DNA of 64,000 bases from Mycolicibacterium frederiksbergense (GTDB taxonomy: Bacteria > Actinomycetota > Actinomycetes > Mycobacteriales > Mycobacteriaceae), in assembly GCF_029893345.1 (NCBI RefSeq), contig NZ_JARXVE010000001.1:806001-870000 (forward strand), read 5' to 3'. Shown here piece after piece: positions 16,240-23,789 of the stretch; within the stretch, counting starts at the first letter, position 1, and every line of letters starts with the position of its first letter. The notes beneath the pieces were generated by a model. The model made no database searches, was not told where the DNA came from, and worked only from the letters and a program-made list of their open reading frames with translations. Both the position numbers and the translations under genes were made by a program.

Positions 16240-17682
16240 TCAGGCGACTTTGGTGACTGCGGGCGGCTTCCAGGTGCCGTCGATGATCGACGGCGGATTC
16301 TCCTTGGGCCAGTACAACCGCAGCATCAGGTTGAACTTGCCGGCCGGTGCGGGCAGCCAATTGGCCTCCCGTTCCGGGCCCGGGTTGTCGTGCTGCAGGT
16401 ACAGGTCCACCGATCCGTCGGGGTTGGTGACGAAGTTGTTGCGCTGGCTGAGGTTGTAGCGGTTGAGCGGGTTGGCGACGAAGAAGTAGCCAGCGTCGTA
16501 CATGGTCAGCGACCAGAACCCGTTGACGGGCGGGAATTGGCCCTTGTCGAAGTGCACCGTGTACTTGTTGGCGCCGTCGTAGGCCTGACCGCTGCTGTCT
16601 GCTTCCGAGGTCGGATACACCGCGTCTTGAGGCCGGTTGGCGCCCAACCCGATCGCGGTGATCAATGCGCGCTGCAGGTAGTCGGTACCGTACTGGCCGG
16701 TGTCAGTGGTGAATCGCCAGCCGTTGACGTCGTCGAGACCCTTGAAGCTGGCCATGATCTTCTCGAACCCGTCCTTGGGCACCGACTTCAACGCCGCGGC
16801 GACATCGGAGCCGAGCTTATTGATGTCGAACTTCTCCCCGGGCGAGATACCGAGTTGGGCCATCTTGTCCACCATCGGCTTGTCGGCCTCCGCGGGTGGG
16901 TTGTCTTTCATCAGGGTGGCCATCAGGTTGAAGTAGTCCTCGGTGCTGAGGTTGTTGACCTGGTCGCGCACCGGGGTTTTCATATCGATGCTCGGATCGA
17001 CCTTGCCCGCCGGCGGGGTGTAGGGCTTGCCGTAGGAACTCAACGGGACCAGCGAGATCTCGTCCTGCATCTTGTGCACGGCCGCATAGTCCTCGGGTGT
17101 ACCGGTGCAGTAGATGCGACCCAGCAGCCACACCATCGAGGTGGGCGACTTGTATTCGGTCACTCCCGGAGGCAGGGTGCCCTTCCAGCCGGGGCCGGTG
17201 ATGGCGTAGGTCTGGGGGCCGGTGCCGGTGGTGCGTTTACCGGGGACCTCGAACACATTGGTGTACCCGTCGAGCATCGGGAACAGGTAGTACCGGTCGT
17301 TGGCCTCGGGCAGGCTCAGCACCCACGGTTCGTCTTTGACGTCGATGAAACCGTTGGTATACAACGTGTCCGCGTTGGGGGCGGTGACATCCCGAAACTG
17401 AGCATTGGGGTATTCCCGCATCCGCATCAGCTGCCCCATCGGGGCGCGCGGGCCATCCACCTTTTCGACGTTGGTCATTACGCGTCTGGTCATCTCCATG
17501 GTGACCAACGAGTAGCCGTAGACGTAGGCGTCTTGGGCGATCGCTTTGGCCTCATCGGCTGACAACTGCGCGGACGCTGATTTGTCCGACGATGATGGCG
17601 AACATGCCGCGGTGGCCGCCACCAGCACCGCAGCGCTCGCCGCGGCCACGCGTCTGGCCAGCTGCCGGTATCTACTGTTCAC
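16240..17682 (-). CDS. DUF1254/DUF1214 lipoprotein
   Basis: A 480-residue protein with a lipoprotein signal peptide (lipobox A-T-A-A-C near residue 27). It then has an N-terminal DUF1254 domain (D-A-Y-V-Y-G-Y-S-L near residue 51; N-A-D-T-L-Y-T-N-G-F near 103) and a C-terminal DUF1214 domain (F-W-S-L-T-M-Y-D near 390, then P-A-P-A-G-K-F-N-L-M-L-R-L-Y-W-P-K). It should be anchored on the outer face of the membrane. The reaction is unknown. The GTG start has GAGGAG upstream. It follows the arylsulfatase by 54 bases on the same strand. Confidence 0.87.
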   Translation of the reverse strand: MNSRYRQLARRVAAASAAVLVAATAACSPSSSDKSASAQLSADEAKAIAQDAYVYGYSLVTMEMTRRVMTNVEKVDGPRAPMGQLMRMREYPNAQFRDVTAPNADTLYTNGFIDVKDEPWVLSLPEANDRYYLFPMLDGYTNVFEVPGKRTTGTGPQTYAITGPGWKGTLPPGVTEYKSPTSMVWLLGRIYCTGTPEDYAAVHKMQDEISLVPLSSYGKPYTPPAGKVDPSIDMKTPVRDQVNNLSTEDYFNLMATLMKDNPPAEADKPMVDKMAQLGISPGEKFDINKLGSDVAAALKSVPKDGFEKIMASFKGLDDVNGWRFTTDTGQYGTDYLQRALITAIGLGANRPQDAVYPTSEADSSGQAYDGANKYTVHFDKGQFPPVNGFWSLTMYDAGYFFVANPLNRYNLSQRNNFVTNPDGSVDLYLQHDNPGPEREANWLPAPAGKFNLMLRLYWPKENPPSIIDGTWKPPAVTKVA

Positions 17683-17736
17683 GAAATATTGCTCCTCACT
17701 CGGGGGGTCGTCATGGCTCTCTCAAGCGTCGATGAA

Positions 17737-20100
17737 CTAGGTGTAGGCGACGTGGACGCGGTGGATACGGCCCTCGAACGGGAACGGTGCGCGTTCGCGG
17801 TAGTCCAGGGATACCGGTGAGCCCAGGCAGGTGCCGATGTCCAGGCAGTCGTTGGCGGTGAACAACAGTGGCGCGCTGATCGGAACCTGACCGGTGGCAA
17901 TGGTTTCGCCGTTTCGGCCCACGGTGATATCGAGTGGTCCGGCCGGACGTAGCTCCGCGTACTGGGTGGTCACGCTGATGGTGGCACGTCCCGGCGGCAG
18001 CTTGTCAGCGGAACGGATCTTGGTGCGCGACAAGATGAACAGGTTGTACTCGTAGCACAGGTAGCCGTCGTCGAGATAGACGGTCAGCCCGCCCGCGCCA
18101 CTACCCAGGGCGTACAGCACCCCCGACGCGGCCTCGGGAACGTCGACATCGATCGTCACCACGTTGTTCTTGTTGCCCAACGCCGGGGCGCAGAACTCGG
18201 GCATGCGGATCATGTCACCGGAGAACTGCCATTCCTTGAATGGCGGCGCAATCCGCAGCTCAGGGTGGTACACGGGAACCCACAGACCGCCACCGATCGG
18301 CAGCACGGCATTGCGGGCGGCCTCGATGGCGAACATCTCCCGCATCTGGGCGAGCTTCTCCGGCATCTGCGCAGCGAGATCATTGGCCTGCGACCAATCT
18401 TCGTCCAGGTTGTACAGCTCCCAGACGTCCAGATCGGGCGTCCAGGTGGCGATGCCCGGCGGCTGGCCCGGCACCCACGGCAGCCGCGGCCCGCGGGCCG
18501 ACGCCATCCAGCCGTCGTGGTAAATGGCGCGGCTGCCCATGATCTCGAAGTACTGAGTCTTCTTGCCGCCCGACGCAGTTCGGTCCGTCAGGGTGCGGGC
18601 GAAGCTCGCGCCCGCAAGTGGCATCTGGGGCTCCCCGGACACCGTGCGCGGAGGCTCGATGCCAACCACTTCATAGATGGTCGGCACGATGTCGTTGCAG
18701 TGCAGGAAATTGTCCCGCGGCACGGCGTCGGCGTCTATCTTCGCCGGCCAGCGCACCGCCAGCGGATTGCGCGTACCGCCCAGATCAGACGCGAGCAGCT
18801 TCATGCCCTTGTAGGGCGTGCTGCCGGCCCAGGCCCAGCCCGCGTGGTACTGGTTGTCGACCAGCGGAGAGCCCAGGACGTCAAGGCCGCCGAGCTCATC
18901 GAGGGCGTCGATGTGCTGACGGACGGTGGTCGGAATTCCGTTCTGCGCCAGCAACTCCGAGATGGTGCCGTTCTGGCCTTCTCCCGACGATCCGTTGTCG
19001 CCCCAGATGTACAGGAACAGCGTGTTGTCGGCGTAGCCCAGCGATTCGAGTTCATCGGTGATCCGGCCGACCTGGACGTCAACGTGCTCGGCATAGCCCG
19101 CGGCGACCTCCATCAGGCGCCGCTGGAACGGCTTCTCATCCTCGGGGATGTCGTCCCAGGCCGGAAGGGTCGCGTCGCGCTCGGTGAGCGCGCAGTCCTG
19201 CGGAATCCAGCCCTTGTCCTTCGCGCGCTCGAACACCCGCTCCCGGTAGGCATCCCAGCCGTCGTCGAACTTGCCTGCGTACTTGTCTGCCCAGTCCTTC
19301 ATAATGTGGTGCGGGCCGTGCAGGCAGCCGCTGGCCCAGTACATGAAGAACGGCTTGTCGGCGTTGAACGCCTTGTGGCGGCGCAGCCAGGAAATGGCGT
19401 CGTCCGCGAGATCCTCGGACAGGTGGTAGCCCTCTTCGGCGGTCTTCGGTGGGGCGACGACCGTGGTGTTGCGCACCAGGTTCGGTTCGTACTGCGATGC
19501 CTCGCCGGCCAGGAATCCGTAGAAGTACTCGAAACCCAAACCGGTGGGCCAGTTTTCGAACGGACCGGCAGCCGTGGTCTCCTCCGCCGGGGTGTTGTGC
19601 CACTTGCCGAAGGCCGACGTGGCGTATCCGTACTGCTTGAGCACCTCGGCCACGGTCGCGCTGGACCGCGGGATCTTGCCCGCGTACCCGTCCCAGTCGT
19701 TGGCCAGCTCGGCGATCTGGCCGTTGCCGATCTCGTGATGATTGCGGCCAGTGAGCAACGAGGCCCGGGTCGGCGAACACATCGCCGTGGTGTGAAACCT
19801 GTTGTACGACACGCCTTCAGCGCAAATCCGGTCGAGCGTTGCGGTGGTCACCTCTCCGCCGAACGTCGACGGCAACCCGGGCCCGGCGTCATCGATGAGC
19901 ACGACGACGATATTGGGCGAATCTGCGTGCAGGCGCTGCGGAACCGCTCGCGGCGCATACGTCGACTCCTGCAACGTCCGGCCGGCGACGCTGCCCGACG
20001 GCACCGGCGCAAACGGCAACACGCCACCGCCCGGCAACACCGGAGCGACGATCTGATCACCCAGCCCCTTAGACAACACGGCCCCTTCCTGTTGGCGCAT
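17737..20100 (-). CDS. Arylsulfatase, formylglycine type (AtsA/AtsD-like)
   Basis: A 787-residue sulfatase. The N-terminal metal site is D-D-A-G (Asp70/71) and the sulfatase signature is C-S-P-T-R-A-S-L-L-T-G-R with Cys108 as the formylglycine precursor. A G-R-N-H-H-E motif follows, and the C-terminal region (from about 620) is a beta-rich extension seen in mycobacterial AtsA/AtsD. It hydrolyses sulfate esters. No signal peptide is visible. AGGAAGGG lies inside the frame, so translation may begin at the GTG at 20079 or the TTG at 20076 rather than at the first ATG. It leads an operon with the DUF1254 lipoprotein. Confidence 0.9.
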   Translation of the reverse strand: MRQQEGAVLSKGLGDQIVAPVLPGGGVLPFAPVPSGSVAGRTLQESTYAPRAVPQRLHADSPNIVVVLIDDAGPGLPSTFGGEVTTATLDRICAEGVSYNRFHTTAMCSPTRASLLTGRNHHEIGNGQIAELANDWDGYAGKIPRSSATVAEVLKQYGYATSAFGKWHNTPAEETTAAGPFENWPTGLGFEYFYGFLAGEASQYEPNLVRNTTVVAPPKTAEEGYHLSEDLADDAISWLRRHKAFNADKPFFMYWASGCLHGPHHIMKDWADKYAGKFDDGWDAYRERVFERAKDKGWIPQDCALTERDATLPAWDDIPEDEKPFQRRLMEVAAGYAEHVDVQVGRITDELESLGYADNTLFLYIWGDNGSSGEGQNGTISELLAQNGIPTTVRQHIDALDELGGLDVLGSPLVDNQYHAGWAWAGSTPYKGMKLLASDLGGTRNPLAVRWPAKIDADAVPRDNFLHCNDIVPTIYEVVGIEPPRTVSGEPQMPLAGASFARTLTDRTASGGKKTQYFEIMGSRAIYHDGWMASARGPRLPWVPGQPPGIATWTPDLDVWELYNLDEDWSQANDLAAQMPEKLAQMREMFAIEAARNAVLPIGGGLWVPVYHPELRIAPPFKEWQFSGDMIRMPEFCAPALGNKNNVVTIDVDVPEAASGVLYALGSGAGGLTVYLDDGYLCYEYNLFILSRTKIRSADKLPPGRATISVTTQYAELRPAGPLDITVGRNGETIATGQVPISAPLLFTANDCLDIGTCLGSPVSLDYRERAPFPFEGRIHRVHVAYT

Positions 20101-20189
20101 CGTCGTTGCGGCCCGCCCCTCGGGCAGACCACATCACCATGGTCCCCCGACCCGGGCATCCACTGTGCAGCACGCAGCAACCATTCGTC

Positions 20190-20218
20190 TTGACAATTCA
20201 GGACAAATATTTGACAGT
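20190..20218. promoter_or_regulatory. Three GACA direct repeats, candidate AraC operator
   Basis: TTGACAAT, GGACAAAT and TTGACAGT occur with their GACA cores at 20192, 20202 and 20213, i.e. about one helical turn apart. AraC proteins bind such direct repeats. The array lies between the divergent sulfatase and AraC genes, right before the AraC start. It also contains a TTGACA that could act as a -35 element. Confidence 0.42.
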
Positions 20219-20225
20219 CGACGAC

Positions 20226-21287
20226 ATGGCGGTGATCCGTGGAACGGCGCTGATGAATTTTCACGAACTGGTCACCGAACTCGGGGGCGACAGTCATGCC
20301 CTGGCCTCCGCCGCCCACATTCCCCTCGACGACATCGGCCGCCACGACCGGTTCATCTCACTTCCCAACGGCGCCCGCATGCTCGAAACCACCGCCGCCA
20401 CGCTCGATACCCCCGATTTCGGGCGCCGGTTGGCCCGCCGCCAAGGCATCGAAATCCTCGGGGCGGTCGGGCTGGCCGGCCGCAACGCGGCCACCGTCGC
20501 CGACGCGTTCGTCATCTTCGACAAGTTCATGTCCGCCTACAGCCCGTCCATCAGCGCGCGGATGACCGCCCACCTCGCCCCCGACCTTCGGCGCTTCGAA
20601 TTCGAATACCTGCTCGATCCGACACCGCCGCAAGCCCAGGCCGTCGAGCTGTCACTGGGTGTGACACTGCGAGTGCTGCGCCTGTTCCTGGGCGCGACCT
20701 ACCGACCGGTCGCCGTGCACCTGCCGCATTCCCCGCTGACCCCCGCCGACGACTACCAGACCTACTTCGGCTGCCCACCCACCTTTTGCGAGCCGGTCGG
20801 CGGGTTCACGTTGCGCACCACCGATCTGCAACGGCCGCTGCCCACCGACCACCTCGCCCATCAGACCGCCGTGGACTACCTCGCCGATACCGTCGGTGAT
20901 TACGCGCCGGCCACCAGCCAATTGGTGCGCAACCTGGTGCGCCAACTACTGCCCACCGGCGGGGTCGGGCTGACCGACATCGCCCGCCACATCGGCATCC
21001 ACCCCAAGACCCTGCAACGGCGGCTGGCCGCCGAGAACGCCACCTTCGCCGACCTGGTCGACCAGACTCGCCGCGACGCGGCCCAGCGGCTGCTGCTCGA
21101 CACCGATCTCAGCCTCGACCAGCTCTGCCGCCAACTCGGCTACGCCGAACAAAGCGTGCTCACCCGCTCGTGCAAACGCTGGTTCGGCACCACGCCCACC
21201 GCCTACCGCAACAGCCGAAACATCGCACCCCAAGCACTCCCGCTACCAGAGATCGCCGACGCGCCAATCGCAGATCAACGGTATTGA
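20226..21287 (+). CDS. AraC family transcriptional regulator
   Basis: A 353-residue regulator with an N-terminal arabinose-binding-like domain of the OruR/ArgR type (residues about 10-190) and a C-terminal double helix-turn-helix (about 245-340: G-L-T-D-I-A-R-H-I-G-I-H-P-K-T-L-Q-R-R-L, then G-Y-A-E-Q-S-V-L-T-R-S-C-K-R-W-F-G). The ATG places the conserved V-I-R-G start correctly but has no obvious ribosome-binding site, so a leaderless transcript or Met10 remains possible. It diverges from the sulfatase operon, which is its probable target. Its 3' end overlaps the convergent aac(2') gene by 45 bases. Confidence 0.88.
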   Translation: MAVIRGTALMNFHELVTELGGDSHALASAAHIPLDDIGRHDRFISLPNGARMLETTAATLDTPDFGRRLARRQGIEILGAVGLAGRNAATVADAFVIFDKFMSAYSPSISARMTAHLAPDLRRFEFEYLLDPTPPQAQAVELSLGVTLRVLRLFLGATYRPVAVHLPHSPLTPADDYQTYFGCPPTFCEPVGGFTLRTTDLQRPLPTDHLAHQTAVDYLADTVGDYAPATSQLVRNLVRQLLPTGGVGLTDIARHIGIHPKTLQRRLAAENATFADLVDQTRRDAAQRLLLDTDLSLDQLCRQLGYAEQSVLTRSCKRWFGTTPTAYRNSRNIAPQALPLPEIADAPIADQRY

Positions 21288-21806
21288 TTTCTCGAACACG
21301 GGCGCACCTGCCGGTGTCAAAAGGAAGATCCGGTCGGCAGCGTCGTAGGTGTCGACCAACCCATTGGGCGTCTCGGCCAGGGTGGCACCGTCCCAAGCTT
21401 TCCAGCCGCGACTAGCGTAGAAGGACGCCGCACTGTCCACGGCGTTCAAGGCACCGATGGCGTGCCGTGTACGAACGAGGGACTCGGTGTGATCCATCAC
21501 GAGACGTCCCAGCCCACGGCCCTGCTGGTCGCCGCGCACAGCAACCGCTTCGACGTAACCGGTATCGAAAGCCCGACCGGCATGGCGCAGGGTACGAGTC
21601 ACCACCGCCGCGTGAGCCAACAGCACACCGTTCTCGGTGACCGATACGTGAACGCCATCAACACCATGGAGCCAGTCATGCGCGCGGAAGTTGTCACCGA
21701 ATGCCGATACGACCAACGCTTCGGCGGAATCCAAATCGCGTTGGCTCAGTTCGCCCGGTTCGGCGATCCGCACGTCCACCACTGCCCCAGAATGCCATGC
21801 GCGCAC
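21243..21806 (-). CDS. aac(2'): Aminoglycoside 2'-N-acetyltransferase, AAC(2')-I type
   Basis: A 187-residue GNAT acetyltransferase matching the chromosomal AAC(2')-I family of mycobacteria. Shared blocks are D-W-L-H near residue 44, L-A-H-A-A-V-V-T-R, the acetyl-CoA loop G-Y-V-E-A-V-A-V-R-G-D-Q-Q-G-R-G-L-G (about 83-100), Y-A-S-R-G-W near 130, and the C-terminal C-D-W-R-V-G-D-L-W. It acetylates aminoglycosides bearing a 2'-amino group; a native cell-envelope role has been suggested for the family. It runs convergent with and overlaps the AraC gene. Confidence 0.88.
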   Translation of the reverse strand: MRAWHSGAVVDVRIAEPGELSQRDLDSAEALVVSAFGDNFRAHDWLHGVDGVHVSVTENGVLLAHAAVVTRTLRHAGRAFDTGYVEAVAVRGDQQGRGLGRLVMDHTESLVRTRHAIGALNAVDSAASFYASRGWKAWDGATLAETPNGLVDTYDAADRIFLLTPAGAPVFEKSIPLICDWRVGDLW

Positions 21807-21837
21807 GGTTTTTATGGGGACGGCGCGCGGTCCAGCG

Positions 21838-23433
21838 CTACGCTCCTGCCCCTCGCACCGCCATCACGACCAGCCCATAGGCCACCGCAAAGCGATGGCC
21901 CAGTTGCCCGCCCACATTGCCCCGCCCGACGCTGACCTGGTGGCCGAGTTGTTCGCTGACCGCCCGGACGAGTTCGTCGTCACTGGCTCCCCCACCAACC
22001 AGCAGCACCCCGGTCGCGCCCGGCGACACCTGCTCGATTCCCCTCATCACGTTGCCGCCGATGACCAGCCGTTTGGCTGCGAGTCGCCAACTGCGCCACT
22101 CGGTTCCGGACAATCGCGACGTGAACGGCAGCAGGCCGCTGGGGGCCGAGGTCAATAGCCATCCCGTGCACCGGCCGTTGATCGGCTTGTCGAGGAACTG
22201 GCGCCGACCGTGTTCGTCCTCGATGAGCTGGACCGTGACGGCCGTGACCGCTTCCGCGCGTTTCGCGTATTCGGCTGCACTCCTGGAGATGTCGAGTGCA
22301 GTGGCGGTTGCAGTGGTGAGGAGCTGCCCTGCGCCGGGCAGGACGATGCGGGATCCGTCAGTCACGACGTCGACGGTGCCCCCTCCGACGTCGACCACCA
22401 CGACGCCGGGGGTGACACCGGGCGTGGTCAGCGCGCCGACGTGCGCCGCGGCGGCCTCCGAGTCGGCCCGCGTGACTGCAACTTCGAGCGCCCGGCTGAG
22501 CGCATCGGTGTCGGCCGGCGGCGCCTCCTGCCCGCCCATGGTGGCCATCACCAGACTGTCGACCGCGACCGACCCGCGGCGCGAGTTGGCCTGTGCGGCA
22601 ATGTCGGCCAGATGGATGATGTGCGCGAGGTGGGCCTGCTCACCCGACACAACAGCCGGATCGGGAATCTGCGGAGCCGGCGTATCGCCCGTCGGTTCAC
22701 GACTCTTGAGGGAAACGACCGCGCATGCGCTGTCGAAAAGCTGGTCGGCGACGACACGAGCGTCAACCCGTTCATTGTCCTGAAGTCTGAACACATCGGC
22801 GAGCCAGAACGGATCGGTGAGCCGTTGCAGTGGCGCCACGCCCTGGCGCACCTCGACAGCGACCAGCGTTGCCGACAGCAGCGACGGCACGTCCACATCG
22901 TCGACGACCGGCAGCGCAGTCCGCAGCCGGTTCGACACGAGCACAGCCTCGTCGTTGGCGGTCAGCACCGCGACGACATCCCGGCCGTTCTCGAGTGCCG
23001 CGTTCACCATGCCAGCCACATCGCGGTAGCCCCAGTCCTGGGTCGCGCAGGCGACGACCGGACGGTCCGGGTCGACCGTGCCGAGCTGATCGACCGGCAC
23101 CGGAGCTCCGACCCCGACAGCATCACCCGCGGTGGTGGCCGCCGACCGGGTGACGATGGTGAGGCGCCCGGTGGTCCTGGTCTCCAGCTTGACCCGTTCG
23201 ACCGACGAATGAACCGGTGGGGTCGGGGCGAACGCGGCCCGTTCGATCACCAGTCCGTGCGTGTCAGCCAGCCGTCGGGCAAGCTGCGCGGCACCCTCGA
23301 CCGCCCGCAGTGACCCCTTGCCGCCACGCGTCGGGGTGCGTGCGCTGGCCAGCACGTCAAGTTCGGCTCCCTCCCGGCAGAGGACCACCTCGGTGGTGGC
23401 GTTGCCGATGTCGACACCGGCCCAGATGGTCAT
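21838..23433 (-). CDS. Diol/glycerol dehydratase reactivase large subunit (DdrA-like)
   Basis: A 531-residue actin-fold ATPase of the DdrA/PduG family. It starts W-A-G-V-D-I-G-N-A-T-T-E-V (phosphate 1 loop), has G-V-V-V-V-D-V-G-G-G-T-V-D near residue 345 (phosphate 2) and V-L-L-V-G-G-G-A-S-D-D-E near 475 (adenosine motif). These proteins swap damaged cobalamin out of diol dehydratase at the cost of ATP. Length is somewhat short of the usual 600. The start overlaps the small-subunit stop by four bases. No small reactivase subunit (DdrB/PduH) is seen in the window. Confidence 0.87.
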   Translation of the reverse strand: MTIWAGVDIGNATTEVVLCREGAELDVLASARTPTRGGKGSLRAVEGAAQLARRLADTHGLVIERAAFAPTPPVHSSVERVKLETRTTGRLTIVTRSAATTAGDAVGVGAPVPVDQLGTVDPDRPVVACATQDWGYRDVAGMVNAALENGRDVVAVLTANDEAVLVSNRLRTALPVVDDVDVPSLLSATLVAVEVRQGVAPLQRLTDPFWLADVFRLQDNERVDARVVADQLFDSACAVVSLKSREPTGDTPAPQIPDPAVVSGEQAHLAHIIHLADIAAQANSRRGSVAVDSLVMATMGGQEAPPADTDALSRALEVAVTRADSEAAAAHVGALTTPGVTPGVVVVDVGGGTVDVVTDGSRIVLPGAGQLLTTATATALDISRSAAEYAKRAEAVTAVTVQLIEDEHGRRQFLDKPINGRCTGWLLTSAPSGLLPFTSRLSGTEWRSWRLAAKRLVIGGNVMRGIEQVSPGATGVLLVGGGASDDELVRAVSEQLGHQVSVGRGNVGGQLGHRFAVAYGLVVMAVRGAGA

Positions 23434-23789
23434 CGCAGCAGGCCGCGCCGTTGGTAGACCTCGGCGGCCTCACGCACGAACCCGGCGCAGATATGTGCCT
23501 CCTGCGCGGCGAGCCGTTGTGCCAGCTCCTCCAGCTCGGCGAACGTCGAGCGTCCCGGCCGCAGCGCCTCGTACGCCGCCAGCATGTCCTCGGCGCTCAG
23601 CGCGGTCATCTCCGCCGCACGCCGCAGGTTCATCCCCAGCTGCGCCGATCCAGTGCGTTCGGCGGTCTCCGCCTGCACGAGCAGGGTCTCCCGGCTGATC
23701 CGGATATCGTCCAGGGCCAGCTCGCCGCTGCGGGCAGCCTCGACAGTCACCTCGGCGACGCTGCGGCCGGAGTGTGAGGAGATGGTCAT
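23430..23789 (-). CDS. Diol dehydratase small (gamma) subunit
   Basis: A 119-residue gamma subunit. Recognisable are I-R-I-S-R-E-T-L-L-V-Q-A near residue 30 and the helix R-S-T-F-A-E-L near 80, followed by V-Y-Q-R-R at the end; PduE/DhaB3 subunits are about 140-170 residues, so the N terminus is shortened. It forms part of the B12 enzyme with the fused subunit encoded just upstream. ATGA overlaps on both sides mean all three genes are translationally coupled. Confidence 0.87.
   Translation of the reverse strand: MTISSHSGRSVAEVTVEAARSGELALDDIRISRETLLVQAETAERTGSAQLGMNLRRAAEMTALSAEDMLAAYEALRPGRSTFAELEELAQRLAAQEAHICAGFVREAAEVYQRRGLLR

Noticed and set aside
18265..20193. A 642-codon open frame antisense to the arylsulfatase
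   Set aside because: It is a codon-bias shadow of high-GC DNA: Arg/Gly/Val/His-rich, no family resemblance, no ribosome-binding site, and the sense strand has clear sulfatase motifs.
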